Shown: positions 18,891-28,530, numbered from the stretch's first letter. The stretch is 64,000 bases of DNA from Streptomyces guryensis (GCF_021261325.1 NZ_JAJSBI010000022.1:62001-126000), one strand, 5' to 3'. The notes: generated by a model not told the origin, from the sequence alone. Numbers and translations are program-made.

Positions 18891-19074
18891 TGGGGAGCCC
18901 TTCGTAACGCAAGGCCGCGGAACCTCTCACCCCCCGTTCGCGCGAGGTGAGAGCAACGTTCCCTTCCGGTCACCCGGTGCCACAGGCCGGAAACGCCGCC
19001 TCCCTACCTTCGGGACTCATCACCGCTCATCTGCCCCCGAGCACGACCGAGCCCCGGAGCACCGTGGAGGCGTC

Positions 19075-20454
19075 ATGACAGCCCCTAGCACAGCCCCCGC
19101 ATCCAGCAGGGGAGGCCGCTGGATCCAGCAGTGGGATCCCGAGGACGAGACCTTCTGGAACGAGACCGGAGAGAAGATCGCCAAGCGGAACCTCTACTTC
19201 TCCGTTCTCTCCGAGCACATCGGGTTCTCGATCTGGACCCTGTGGTCCGTGCTGGTGCTCTTCATGGGCCCCGAGTACGGCCTGACCCCGGCCGACAAGT
19301 TCATGCTGACCTCGATGGTCACGCTGGTCGGCGCCGTCGTCCGCGTCCCCTACACGTTCGCCGTCGCCCTCTTCGGCGGGCGGAACTGGACGATCGTCTC
19401 GGCCGGCCTGCTCCTCATCCCGACGATCGCCGCGTTCTCGGTGATGAAGCCGGGAACGTCCTTCGACACCTTCCTGTGGATCGGCCTGCTGGCCGGCATC
19501 GGCGGCGGCAACTTCGCCTCCTCGATGACCAACATCAACGCCTTCTTCCCGCTCAGGAAGAAGGGCTGGGCGCTCGGGCTCAACGCGGGCGGCGGCAACA
19601 TCGGCGTCGCCGCGATCCAGCTCGTGGCCCTCGCGGTCATCGGCGCGAGCGGCGGCCCGCGGGTACTGCTCGGGATCTACATTCCGCTGATCGTCGTCGC
19701 GGCCGTGCTCGCCGCACTGTTCATGAACAACATCGAGAACGTCAAGAACGACACCGGTGCGGCCAAGGACGCCGCGAGGGACGCCCACACCTGGATCATG
19801 TCCGTCCTCTACATCGGTACGTTCGGCTCGTTCATCGGCTACAGCTTCGCCTTCGGACAGGTGCTCACCAACCAGTTCGGGCGTACGCCGCTGCAGGCCA
19901 CCTACCTCACCTTCATGGGCCCGCTGCTCGGCTCGCTGATCCGTCCGGTGGGCGGCTGGCTCGCCGACAAGTACGGCGGCGCGAAGATCACCCTCTACAA
20001 CTACGTCGCCATGGCCGCCGCCACCGCCGTCCTGGTCGTCGCCAGCATGCAGAAGTCGCTGCCGCTGTTCGTGGTCGCCTTCGTCGTACTGTTCTCGCTG
20101 ACCGGCATCGGCAACGGATCCACGTTCAAGATGATCCCCGGCATCTTCCAGACCAAGGCCCTCGCCAAGGGGCTGGAAGGCGAGGAGGCGGCCAAGTACG
20201 GGCGTCGGCTCTCCGGGGCGTCCATGGGCCTCATCGGCGCGGTCGGTGCACTCGGCGGCGTCGGCATCAACCTGGCCTTCCGGCAGTCCTTCCTCTCCTA
20301 CGGCTCCGGCACCGGCGCGTTCGTCGCCTTCCTCGGCTACTACGCCCTCTGCTTCGGGGTCACCTGGGCCGTATACCTTCGACGTCCGGCCACCAAGGGC
20401 CAGTCCGAGGCCGCCGCGGAGGCGAAGCCGCAGCTCAGCTACGCCGAGGTGTGA
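19075..20454 (+). CDS. narK: Nitrate/nitrite transporter NarK
   Basis: 459-aa MFS protein of the nitrate/nitrite porter family with about 12 membrane spans. Conserved segments include GGNFASSMTNINAFFPLRKKGWALGLNAGGGNIG (positions about 143-176), the NNP signature, and a second Gly-rich motif GIGNGSTFKMIP. GTGGAGG lies four bases before the ATG. It stands directly ahead of an NnaR-like regulator, a pairing known in Streptomyces nitrate assimilation or respiration. Confidence 0.96.
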   Translation: MTAPSTAPASSRGGRWIQQWDPEDETFWNETGEKIAKRNLYFSVLSEHIGFSIWTLWSVLVLFMGPEYGLTPADKFMLTSMVTLVGAVVRVPYTFAVALFGGRNWTIVSAGLLLIPTIAAFSVMKPGTSFDTFLWIGLLAGIGGGNFASSMTNINAFFPLRKKGWALGLNAGGGNIGVAAIQLVALAVIGASGGPRVLLGIYIPLIVVAAVLAALFMNNIENVKNDTGAAKDAARDAHTWIMSVLYIGTFGSFIGYSFAFGQVLTNQFGRTPLQATYLTFMGPLLGSLIRPVGGWLADKYGGAKITLYNYVAMAAATAVLVVASMQKSLPLFVVAFVVLFSLTGIGNGSTFKMIPGIFQTKALAKGLEGEEAAKYGRRLSGASMGLIGAVGALGGVGINLAFRQSFLSYGSGTGAFVAFLGYYALCFGVTWAVYLRRPATKGQSEAAAEAKPQLSYAEV

Positions 20455-20481
20455 CGTAACACCAGCGACATGAAGCCGAAC

Positions 20482-20541
20482 CGAGCCTGTCACGGACCGT
20501 TGACAGGCTCGATCGGCATGCAGGCAGTACCGCCGTACTGC
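20482..20541 (+). promoter_or_regulatory. narK-nnaR intergenic inverted repeats
   Basis: Two strong inverted repeats follow narK. The first has 11-bp arms CGAGCCTGTCA and TGACAGGCTCG (20482-20511, 8-base loop) and may end narK transcription, though no T run follows. The second, GCAGTAC-N4-GTACTGC (20524-20541), looks like an operator. TTGACA at 20500-20505 could serve as a -35 box for the regulator gene. Autoregulation by the downstream protein is plausible. Confidence 0.5.
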
Positions 20542-20568
20542 ATGTACCGACTCTTCGGGACGAGAGCC

Positions 20569-21729
20569 ATGTACGACGAAAAGCAGCGACCAGACCCAGG
20601 CCGGCAGAGCCCCCTGGCCGGATTCACCGTGGGCGTGACCGCCGCCCGCCGGGCCGACGAGCTGGGCGCGCTGCTGCAGCGACGGGGAGCCGCCGTCCTG
20701 CACGCACCCGCCCTGCGCATCGTGCCGCTCTCCGACGACAGCGAACTGCTCGCGGCGACGAAGGGCCTGATCGACCAGGCCCCGGACGTGGTCGTGGCCA
20801 CGACCGCCATCGGCTTCCGGGGCTGGGTCGAGGCCGCCGAGGGGTGGGGGCTCGGCGAGCCGCTCCTCGACCGGCTGCGGCACGTGGAGCTGCTCGCCCG
20901 CGGGCCCAAGGTCAAGGGCGCGATACGGGCCGCCGGGCTGACCGAGGAGTGGTCGCCGTCCAGCGAGTCCATGGCGGAGGTGCTCGACCGGCTCCTGGAG
21001 GAGGGCGTCGACGGGCGCCGTATCGCCATACAACTGCACGGCGAGCCGCTGCCCGGCTTCGTCGAGGCGCTGCGGGCCGGGGGAGCGGAGGTCGTCGGGG
21101 TTCCGGTGTACCGGTGGATGCAGCCGGAGGACATCGGGCCGGTGGACCGGCTGCTGGACGCCGCCGTCTCCCGCGGCCTTGACGCGATCACCTTCACCAG
21201 CGCGCCCGCCGCCGTGTCGCTGCTGAACCGGGCCGAGGAGCGCGGGCAGCTGCCCGAACTGCTCGCCGCCCTCCACCACGACGTCCTGCCGGCCTGCGTC
21301 GGCCCGGTCACCGCGCTGCCGTTGCAGGCCCAGGGCGTCGACACGGTCCAGCCCGAACGCTTCCGGCTCGGTCCCCTGGTCCAGCTGCTCTGCCAGGAGC
21401 TTCCGAACCGGGCGCGTTCCCTGCCCATCGCCGGGCACCGGGTGGAGATCCGCGGCCACGCCGTCCTCGTCGACGGTGACCTCAAGCCCGTACCGCCCGC
21501 CGGGATGTCGCTGCTGCGGGCGCTGTCGCGGCGGCCGGGATGGGTGGTGGCACGGGCGGAGCTGTTGCGGGCGCTTCCGGGTGCCGGGCGTGACGAGCAT
21601 GCGGTGGAGACCGCGATGGCGCGGCTGCGGACGGCTCTCGGCGCGCCGAAGTTGATCCAGACGGTGGTGAAGCGGGGGTATCGGCTGGCGTTGGATCCGG
21701 CCGCCGATGCCAAGTACGCCGACATGTGA
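20569..21729 (+). CDS. nnaR: NnaR-like regulator: uroporphyrinogen-III synthase domain fused to winged HTH
   Basis: 386-aa protein. Residues about 15-270 match the HemD (uroporphyrinogen-III synthase) fold (TSAPAAVSLL and a final GPVTALPLQAQGV). Residues about 290-380 form an OmpR/PhoB-type winged helix (GMSLLRALSRRPGWVVARAELL, then KLIQTVVKRGYRL). This fusion is known as NnaR, a co-activator of nitrogen/nitrate genes in Streptomyces. ATG at 20569 is preferred; earlier in-frame ATGs overlap the inverted repeats. narK upstream supports a nitrate role. Confidence 0.9.
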   Translation: MYDEKQRPDPGRQSPLAGFTVGVTAARRADELGALLQRRGAAVLHAPALRIVPLSDDSELLAATKGLIDQAPDVVVATTAIGFRGWVEAAEGWGLGEPLLDRLRHVELLARGPKVKGAIRAAGLTEEWSPSSESMAEVLDRLLEEGVDGRRIAIQLHGEPLPGFVEALRAGGAEVVGVPVYRWMQPEDIGPVDRLLDAAVSRGLDAITFTSAPAAVSLLNRAEERGQLPELLAALHHDVLPACVGPVTALPLQAQGVDTVQPERFRLGPLVQLLCQELPNRARSLPIAGHRVEIRGHAVLVDGDLKPVPPAGMSLLRALSRRPGWVVARAELLRALPGAGRDEHAVETAMARLRTALGAPKLIQTVVKRGYRLALDPAADAKYADM

Positions 21730-22027
21730 CCTGTCGTGGGCGTTGGCCGGGGGCTCCGCCTCCAGATCCCCCATCGGCCTGAACGGCCTCGTCCTCGAAG
21801 GCCGGGCGGGCCGCGGGCCGAAAGCGTCTGACGTGGCCTCAGGCGTGCCGCGCGTGGCGCTGCCGTGGAGAACCCGGGCCCCGAGAACCGCACCCGCATG
21901 AGCGCGCGTCCACGCACCGCCTCCCGTACTGCCGGTACGAGGGGTTCCGGCCGCGCGAGAGGGAAGGCACTGTAAGAGGGATCGGTTGCTCGGCCCTCAG
22001 GTTCCCGAACCAGGCGGTGACAGGCAC

Positions 22028-22627
22028 ATGGCACTGGGTACGGCCACGGTCGCGTACGAGCTGCGGTTCGACGCCGGTCGGATCTGTCTCGACCTTCTCG
22101 CCACCACCCACCCCGAGGAGCGGTTCGACTCCCTCGCGGTGCTGTGCGCGTGGATCACCGGGGCGGGGCTGGTCCCGGCGACCACCCCTTTGCTGCACGC
22201 CGACCCGTCCTGGCTGGTCGCCTTCCGTGAACTGCGCGGACAGATCGGGCAGTTGGTGCGCGGGGGACTTGCGCCGGCAGTCCTGCGGCCGTCGTACGAC
22301 ATCGCACTCGCCCGCGTGAACGAGACGGCCCGTGTCTCACCTCCCGCCCCGCGTGCCGTGCGGAGCGAGGACGGCTCGCTCGTACGCGAGCTGGACGGTC
22401 CGCCCGAGTGCGCGGCGCTGCTCGGCGCGATCGCCCGTGACGCCGTGGAACTCCTCACCGACCCCGTCGCCCGGGCCGGTCTGCGGCAGTGCGAAGGGGA
22501 CAACTGTCCGATCGTTTACGTGGATTCGTCCCGGGGGCACAGGAGGCGCTGGTGCTCCAGTGAGGTCTGTGGGAACCGGGAAAGGGTGGCCCGGCACCGT
22601 CGGAGGGCGGCGCTGGCGCGCGTCTGA
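22028..22627 (+). CDS. CGNR zinc-finger / ABATE-domain protein
   Basis: 199-aa putative regulator. The N-terminal half is the ABATE ligand-binding-like domain (FDAGRICLDLLATTHP). The C-terminus has the Zn motif C-x4-C, then C-x4-C reading CEGDNC and CSSEVCGNRERVARHRRR, the CGNR signature. Known relatives are stress-linked transcription regulators. It stands alone between nnaR and the sigma factor operon. A start at 21986 is also possible. Confidence 0.9.
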   Translation: MALGTATVAYELRFDAGRICLDLLATTHPEERFDSLAVLCAWITGAGLVPATTPLLHADPSWLVAFRELRGQIGQLVRGGLAPAVLRPSYDIALARVNETARVSPPAPRAVRSEDGSLVRELDGPPECAALLGAIARDAVELLTDPVARAGLRQCEGDNCPIVYVDSSRGHRRRWCSSEVCGNRERVARHRRRAALARV

Positions 22628-22890
22628 CGTCCGGTACGCGGCTTATGTGAACGAGCCGTCGAAGTGATTTCGATTACACACCGTTTACCTCATCCGTGAC
22701 ATGGGCAGCGCTTGCGATCTCGCCAATGTGGCGGAAATGTAAAGATCGCGAGGTGGGAATGTGCCCCCATGTCCCCCTCGTCACGTCACCCAGAAGAAAA
22801 CTGTCATCTCACTCTGAACATGACGCGGCCCACATCCGTACCCGTGGACGAGCGACCGACTGGGGGAACCCCGGGACATCGGAGGTGGGC

Positions 22891-23466
22891 GTGCGCAAGG
22901 ATTCCGTCGTGGCCAATGAACGTGGATCGAGGGCCCGACATCGCATGTCCCAGCCCTCGGAACCTGATGAGGAGCTGATGCGTGCGCTCTATCGCGAGCA
23001 CGCCGGACCTCTCCTTGCGTACGTGCTCCGGCTGGTCGCCGGAGACCGGCAGCGTGCCGAGGACGTGGTCCAGGAAACGCTGATCCGTGCCTGGAAGAAC
23101 GCCGGCCAGCTCAATCGAGCGACCGGATCGGTACGCCCCTGGCTGGTGACGGTCGCTCGGCGCATCGTCATCGACGGCCACCGCAGCCGGCAGGCCCGGC
23201 CGCAGGAGGTCGATCCGTCGCCGCTGGAGGTCATCCCCGCGGAGGACGAGATCGACAAGGCGCTGTGGCTGATGACGCTGTCCGATGCGCTCGACGACCT
23301 GACCCCGGCCCACCGGGAGGTACTCGTCGAGACGTACTTCAAGGGGCGTACCGTCAACGAGGCCGCCGAGACGCTGGGCATTCCCAGTGGCACGGTGCGA
23401 TCCCGGGTGTTCTATGCCCTGCGGTCGATGAAGCTCGCACTGGAGGAGCGGGGGGTGACGGCGTGA
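22891..23466 (+). CDS. ECF RNA polymerase sigma factor (SigK-like)
   Basis: 191-aa extracytoplasmic-function sigma factor. Region 2 (MRALYREHAGPLLAYVLRLV and RAEDVVQETLIRAW) and region 4 (LTPAHREVLVETYFKGRTVNEAA, then GIPSGTVRSRVFYALRSMKLAL) are clear. The GTG at 22891 has GGAGG five bases upstream; a longer form is open to 22696 but looks non-coding. It overlaps its anti-sigma gene by one base. Confidence 0.95.
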   Translation: MRKDSVVANERGSRARHRMSQPSEPDEELMRALYREHAGPLLAYVLRLVAGDRQRAEDVVQETLIRAWKNAGQLNRATGSVRPWLVTVARRIVIDGHRSRQARPQEVDPSPLEVIPAEDEIDKALWLMTLSDALDDLTPAHREVLVETYFKGRTVNEAAETLGIPSGTVRSRVFYALRSMKLALEERGVTA

Positions 23467-24287
23467 TGAGTGTTTACGGGGGAAACCAGGGATTCGGTAC
23501 AGGTGGTTCGGGTATGTCTGGCTCCATGATGGGATCTCCGGGCCCGAGCGAGCACGAAACGGTCGGTGCCTACGCCCTCGGCATCCTCGACGACGCCGAG
23601 GCAACCGCTTTCGAGGCACACCTCGCGACCTGCGAGTGGTGCGCTCAGCAGCTCGACGAGCTGGCCGGGATGGAACCGATGCTCGCCGCGCTGGCGGATC
23701 TGCCGGGGACCGGTTCGCCCGCGATCGGGGAGTCCCTGTCCGCCAGGCCCAGCCCGCGGCTCGCGGAGAAGCTGGTCGACGAGGTCTCCGAGCGCCGGGC
23801 GCAGAAGCGCCGCAAGGGTTTCTACCTGGTCGCGGCCGCGGCCGCGCTGATCATCGGCGGCCCGCTGACGGTCATGGCCGTCAACGGCGGCGGTGACTCG
23901 GGTACCACCGCCACACCGCTGGCGGCCGGCGCCAAGGCGGCCTTCGGCACCATCTCCGACAAGGTCTCGAACACGGACGCGTCCACCAAGGTCAAGGCGA
24001 CCGTGGCAATGGAGCAGAAGGACTGGGGCACCTGGGGCGTCGTCGAGCTCAGCAACGTCAAGGGCCCGCTGAAGTGCTCGCTCATCGCCGTCGGCAAGAA
24101 CGGCGAGCGCGAGACCATGTCCTCCTGGTCGGTCCCGAAGTGGGGCTACGGCATCCCGAACGGCAAGACCGTGGAGGCGAAGCAACCGCTCTACGCCCAG
24201 GGCGGCGCGGCGTTCAAGCCCAACGAGATCGACCACTTCGAGGTCATGACCTTCCAGGGCAAGAAGCTCGTGGAGATCGACGCGTAG
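23466..24287 (+). CDS. Membrane anti-sigma factor (zinc-binding, RskA-like)
   Basis: 273-aa partner of the preceding sigma factor. The N-terminal zinc anti-sigma motif H-x3-C-x2-C (AHLATCEWC, about residues 52-60) follows an ALGILDDAE helix. One membrane span (FYLVAAAAALIIGGPLTVMAV, about 120-140) leads to an extracytoplasmic domain of the RskA type. The ATG overlaps the sigma stop codon (TGATG). It should sequester the sigma factor until regulated proteolysis releases it; the triggering signal is unknown. Confidence 0.93.
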   Translation: MSVYGGNQGFGTGGSGMSGSMMGSPGPSEHETVGAYALGILDDAEATAFEAHLATCEWCAQQLDELAGMEPMLAALADLPGTGSPAIGESLSARPSPRLAEKLVDEVSERRAQKRRKGFYLVAAAAALIIGGPLTVMAVNGGGDSGTTATPLAAGAKAAFGTISDKVSNTDASTKVKATVAMEQKDWGTWGVVELSNVKGPLKCSLIAVGKNGERETMSSWSVPKWGYGIPNGKTVEAKQPLYAQGGAAFKPNEIDHFEVMTFQGKKLVEIDA

Positions 24288-24356
24288 CTCACGTAGCTTT
24301 GCCGGGTCCCCTTCGCGTACGGTTGACGGCTGCCATGCACGTCAGAAGGGGGCCCG

Positions 24357-26780
24357 GTGGCCGCTCAGGCTCAACAGGAAACCGCCGTCGGCTCGGACCA
24401 CGACTCTGTACGGGACCGAGAGATCAGCGTCGAACAGGAACACCTCGATCGGGTGTACCGGCGTCTTGAGGAGAAGATCCACGAGGCCGAGTTCCTGATG
24501 AACGACGCGGCCAAGCGCGGCCAGGTCGGCACGCCCGGCGCCCTCGCCGAGCGGGACGCACAGGTCTTCCGGGCGGGGATCCATCTCAACCGGCTCAACA
24601 ACGAGTTCGAGGACTTCCTCTTCGGACGGATCGACCTGCTGCTCGGCAAGGACGGCAAGAAGGGGCCCGACGGCGCCTACACCGCCGTGGAGCCCGCTGA
24701 GGGCGCCGTGCGCGACGACGACACCGCCGACATCGCCGAGACCCTGCACATCGGGCGGATCGGTGTCCTGGACTCCGAGTACGCGCCGCTCGTCATCGAC
24801 TGGCGGGCGCCCGCCGCCGCCCCCTTCTACCGCTCCACCCCGGTCGACCCCGGCCGGGTCGTGCGCCGCCGGGTCATCCGCTCCAAGGGCCGCAAGGTGC
24901 TCGGCGTCGAGGACGACCTGATGCGCCCCGAGCTCAAGGCCTCCCTCGACGGCAACGAACTGGCCGTCATCGGCGACGGCGCCCTGATGGCCGCCCTCGG
25001 CCAGGCCCGCAGCCACACCATGCGGGACATCGTCGCCTCCATCCAGGCCGAGCAGGACCTGGTCATCCGCGCGCCCGCCGCCTCGGTCACGTATGTCGAG
25101 GGCGGGCCTGGCACGGGCAAGACCGCCGTCGCCCTCCACCGCGCCGCCTACCTCCTCTACCAGGACCGGCGCCGGTACGCGGGCGGCATCCTGATCGTCT
25201 CCCCGACCCCCCTGCTCGTCGCCTACACCGAGGGCGTCCTGCCCTCCCTCGGCGAGGAGGGCCAGGTCGCCATCCGCGCGATCGGCTCGCTCGTCGACGG
25301 CGCGGAGGCCACGCTCTACGACTCACCGTCCACCGCCCGCGCCAAGGGCTCGTACCGCATGCTCAAGATCCTGCGGAAGGCGGCGCGGGGGGCGCTGGAG
25401 CTGGGGCCGGGCGGCGGTCCCAGCGCTTCCGGCGCCGGCGCGCGCCCGGCCGCCGCCTCCGGCCGGGGCTCCTCCTCCGGTCAGCTCGCCTTCGGCGAGG
25501 ACGACACGGACGGGTACGCCGACGCCCCCGCCGGCCCTCCCACCCGGCTCCGCGTCGTCGCCTTCGGCCGCCGTCTGGAGCTGGAGGCCGCCGAGCTGGG
25601 CCGTATCCGCCAGGCCGTGCTCGGCGGCACCGCGCCCGTGAACCTGCTCCGCCCCCGCGCCCGCAAGCTGCTCCTCGACGCGCTGTGGGCGCGGTCCGGC
25701 GCGGCGGGCCGGCACACCGACCCGGAGCTGGCGGCCGAACTGCGGTCCTCCTTCGACGAGGACGTGTCGAGCGAGGACGTCTTCCTCACCTTCCTGGACG
25801 CCTGGTGGCCCGAGCTCACGCCCGGAGCCGTCCTCGCCGCCATGTCCGACGAGCGGCGCCTCGGCCGCTGGGCCCGCCGGATCCTCAACCCGGGCGAGGT
25901 CCGCAAGGTCGCCCGCTCGCTCAGACGCGAGGGCCACTCCGTGCACGACATCGCGATGCTCGACGAGCTCCAGTCGATCCTCGGCACCCCGGCCCGCCCC
26001 AAGAAGAAGCGCGAACTGGACCCGCTGGACCAGCTCACCGGTCTGGAGGAGCTGATGCCGGTCCGCGAGGAGTCGCAGCGCGAGCGCGCCGAGCGACTCG
26101 CCCAGGAGCGCACCGAGTACGCCCACGTCATCGTCGACGAGGCCCAGGACCTCACCCCCATGCAGTGGCGCATGGTCGGCCGCCGCGGCCGGCACGCCAC
26201 CTGGACGGTCGTCGGCGACCCGGCCCAGTCCTCCTGGTCCGACGTCGACGAGGCCGCCGAGGCGAGGGACGAGGCCCTCGGCACCCGCCCCCGCCGCCGC
26301 TTCGAACTCACCGTCAACTACCGCAACCCGGCCGAGATCGCCGAACTCGCCGCCAAGGTGCTGGCCCTCGCCATGCCGGGCGCCAAGTCCCCTTCGGCCG
26401 TACGGTCCACCGGTGTCGAACCCCGCTTCACCCCCGTACGGGACTCCCTCGCGCACACCGTCCGCGAGGAGGCCGCCCGTCTCCTCGACCGCGTCGACGG
26501 CACGGTCGGCGTCGTCGTCGCCATGCAGCGCCGCGAGGAGGCCGCCCGCTGGCTCGCCGGGCTCGGCGACCGGGTGGTGGCCCTCGGCAGCCTGGAGGCG
26601 AAGGGCCTGGAGTACGACGCGACGGTCGTCGTCTCGCCCGCGGAGATCGCGGACGAGTCCCCTGCCGGCCTGCGTGTGCTGTACGTCGCCCTCACCCGCG
26701 CGACCCAGCAGCTGACCATCGTCTCGGCCGACCGGGACGAGCCGGACCCGAACGGAGTACCCGACCTGCTCCGGGACTAG
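24357..26780 (+). CDS. helD: HelD/HelR-type RNA polymerase-associated ATPase
   Basis: 807-aa UvrD/Rep-like superfamily 1 ATPase. The N-terminal coiled coil (EHLDRVYRRLEEKIHEAE) is the HelD arm that enters the RNA polymerase secondary channel. Walker A is GGPGTGKTA, motif II IVDEAQDLTPMQW and the later helicase motifs TVNYRNPAEIAELA and LYVALTRATQQL. Class II actinobacterial HelD proteins recycle stalled polymerase and can give rifamycin tolerance (HelR). No obvious rifamycin-associated element was seen upstream. A poly-Gly/Ala linker near residues 345-390 is probably disordered. Confidence 0.92.
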   Translation: MAAQAQQETAVGSDHDSVRDREISVEQEHLDRVYRRLEEKIHEAEFLMNDAAKRGQVGTPGALAERDAQVFRAGIHLNRLNNEFEDFLFGRIDLLLGKDGKKGPDGAYTAVEPAEGAVRDDDTADIAETLHIGRIGVLDSEYAPLVIDWRAPAAAPFYRSTPVDPGRVVRRRVIRSKGRKVLGVEDDLMRPELKASLDGNELAVIGDGALMAALGQARSHTMRDIVASIQAEQDLVIRAPAASVTYVEGGPGTGKTAVALHRAAYLLYQDRRRYAGGILIVSPTPLLVAYTEGVLPSLGEEGQVAIRAIGSLVDGAEATLYDSPSTARAKGSYRMLKILRKAARGALELGPGGGPSASGAGARPAAASGRGSSSGQLAFGEDDTDGYADAPAGPPTRLRVVAFGRRLELEAAELGRIRQAVLGGTAPVNLLRPRARKLLLDALWARSGAAGRHTDPELAAELRSSFDEDVSSEDVFLTFLDAWWPELTPGAVLAAMSDERRLGRWARRILNPGEVRKVARSLRREGHSVHDIAMLDELQSILGTPARPKKKRELDPLDQLTGLEELMPVREESQRERAERLAQERTEYAHVIVDEAQDLTPMQWRMVGRRGRHATWTVVGDPAQSSWSDVDEAAEARDEALGTRPRRRFELTVNYRNPAEIAELAAKVLALAMPGAKSPSAVRSTGVEPRFTPVRDSLAHTVREEAARLLDRVDGTVGVVVAMQRREEAARWLAGLGDRVVALGSLEAKGLEYDATVVVSPAEIADESPAGLRVLYVALTRATQQLTIVSADRDEPDPNGVPDLLRD

Positions 26781-26871
26781 GCCGACAGGCCCTGGCCCCT
26801 GCTCCATCAAGTTGAGAACCGGATGAACTCTCGGCACGGGAATGGCCTTACGGGATCTGTTTGTTAGCCTG

Positions 26872-27010
26872 GGTGTGGCACCGGCCCGATCCAAGCCCCC
26901 GGGCCCAACCTTCGTCGCTACGAGCGACCACTTGCCGCGAGGCGAGCATGGCGGGTCGGTGTCACTAGCCTGCTGGAGGCCCGCGTCACGTGTGACGCGG
27001 GCCTCTTTCG
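26872..27010 (+). ncRNA. Candidate structured RNA upstream of malic enzyme
   Basis: The 337-base gap contains consecutive hairpins: GGCCCG/CGGGCC (26883-26888 with 26900-26905), GTCGCT/AGCGAC (26914-26919 with 26923-26928) and CTTGCC/GGCGAG around a GCGA tetraloop (26931-26946). They end in a 13-bp stem with T-rich tail at 26977-27010. A -10-like TAGCCT lies at 26865-26870. This layout fits an independent small RNA or a terminated leader ahead of the malic enzyme gene. I cannot assign a known family. Confidence 0.45.
26977..27004 (+). terminator. Terminator-like 13-bp hairpin
   Basis: Arms AGGCCCGCGTCAC and GTGACGCGGGCCT are perfectly complementary around a GT centre and are followed by CTTTCG. 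It closes the candidate RNA element or attenuates before the malic enzyme gene. Confidence 0.65.
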
Positions 27011-27117
27011 CTGTGAACAAAACGATCGCAATCCGGAGCGGCTAACGCCTACTCGACAGTAGGTGCGACCATCGGACGGCATACCCAGCGTCACGGTGAA
27101 AGCAGAGGAAGTCGGCC

Positions 27118-28530
27118 ATGGCAACGGCGCCCAGCGTCTCCTACTCCATTACGGTCCGGTTGGAGGTGCCCGCGAGTGGAACCGCGGTCTCCCAGATCAC
27201 CACGGCCGTAGAGTCCCACGGAGGCTCGGTGACCGGCCTCGACGTGACCGCCTCCGGCCACGAGAAACTCCGCATCGACGTCACCATCGCGGCGAGCTCC
27301 ACGGCCCACGCCGACGAGATCGTCACGCAGCTGCGCGGCATCGAGGGCGTCACCCTCGGCAAGGTCTCCGACCGTACGTTCCTGATGCACCTCGGCGGCA
27401 AGATCGAGATGGCGTCGAAGCACCCCATCCGCAACCGTGACGACCTCTCCATGATCTACACGCCGGGTGTGGCCCGCGTCTGCATGGCGATCGCCGAGAA
27501 CCCCGAGGACGCCCGCCGCCTCACCATCAAGCGCAACTCCGTTGCGGTCGTGACGGACGGCTCGGCCGTGCTGGGCCTGGGCAACATCGGCCCGAAGGCC
27601 GCCCTCCCGGTGATGGAGGGCAAGGCGGCCCTCTTCAAGCGGTTCGCCGGCATCGACGCCTGGCCGCTGTGCCTCGACACCCAGGACACCGACGCGATCG
27701 TCGAGATCGTCAAGGCCATCGCCCCGGGCTTCGCCGGCATCAACCTCGAGGACATCTCCGCTCCCCGCTGCTTCGAGATCGAGGCCCGGCTGCGCGAGGC
27801 CCTCGACATCCCCGTCTTCCACGACGACCAGCACGGCACCGCGATCGTCGTCCTCGCCGCCCTGACGAACGCACTTCGCGTCACCGGCAAGGCGATTGAG
27901 AACATCCGGGTCGTCATGTCCGGCGCCGGCGCGGCCGGTACGGCCATCCTCAAGCTGCTGCTCGCCGCAGGCGTCAAGAACGCCGTCGTCGCCGACATCC
28001 ACGGCGTCGTGCACGCCGGCCGCGAGGACCTGCGCGAGGCGGCGGTCGACTCGCCGCTGCGCTGGATCGCCGACAACACCAACCCCGAGGGCCTGACCGG
28101 CACGCTGAAGGAAGCCGTTCGCGGAGCGGACGTCTTCATCGGCGTCTCCGCCCCGAACGTCCTGGACGGCGACGACGTGGCCGCCATGGCCGACGGCGCC
28201 ATCGTGTTCGCGCTCGCGAACCCCGACCCCGAGGTGGACCCGGCAATCGCCCGCCAGACGGCGGCCGTTGTGGCCACCGGCCGCTCCGACTTCCCGAACC
28301 AGATCAACAACGTGCTGGTCTTCCCGGGCGTCTTCCGCGGCCTGCTGGACGCCCAGTCCCGCACGGTCAACACCGAGATGATGCTGGCCGCGGCGACCGC
28401 CCTCGCGGACGTGGTGACCGAGGACGAGCTGAACCCGAACTACATCATCCCGAGCGTCTTCAACGACAAGGTCGCGGGCGCGGTCGCCGGTGCGGTGCGG
28501 GAAGCGGCGAAGGCGGCGGCAGCGTCGTAA
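27118..28530 (+). CDS. NAD(P)-dependent malic enzyme with N-terminal ACT-like domain
   Basis: 470-aa enzyme that decarboxylates malate to pyruvate. Residues 1-80 resemble an ACT regulatory domain (ITVRLEVPASGTAVSQITTAVE). The malic enzyme core includes SMIYTPGVARVC, VVTDGSAVLGLGNIGP, the metal-binding segment GINLEDISAPRCFEIE, FHDDQHGTAIV and the Rossmann segment VVMSGAGAAGTAI. GAGGAAG precedes the ATG. It is monocistronic and next to HU in the conserved core block. Cofactor preference is not settled from the motifs. Confidence 0.95.
   Translation: MATAPSVSYSITVRLEVPASGTAVSQITTAVESHGGSVTGLDVTASGHEKLRIDVTIAASSTAHADEIVTQLRGIEGVTLGKVSDRTFLMHLGGKIEMASKHPIRNRDDLSMIYTPGVARVCMAIAENPEDARRLTIKRNSVAVVTDGSAVLGLGNIGPKAALPVMEGKAALFKRFAGIDAWPLCLDTQDTDAIVEIVKAIAPGFAGINLEDISAPRCFEIEARLREALDIPVFHDDQHGTAIVVLAALTNALRVTGKAIENIRVVMSGAGAAGTAILKLLLAAGVKNAVVADIHGVVHAGREDLREAAVDSPLRWIADNTNPEGLTGTLKEAVRGADVFIGVSAPNVLDGDDVAAMADGAIVFALANPDPEVDPAIARQTAAVVATGRSDFPNQINNVLVFPGVFRGLLDAQSRTVNTEMMLAAATALADVVTEDELNPNYIIPSVFNDKVAGAVAGAVREAAKAAAAS

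Noticed and set aside
19027..21774. Long minus-strand open frame across narK and nnaR
   Set aside because: Typical high-GC antisense frame without start signals; both plus-strand genes are well supported.
24288..24356. Rifamycin-associated element before the HelD-like gene
   Set aside because: No matching long inverted repeat was seen; only GC-rich sequence and a normal ribosome site.
25380..25500. Frameshift in the helicase because of an odd Gly/Ala/Ser run
   Set aside because: Frame stays open on both sides with intact helicase motifs; a disordered linker explains it.
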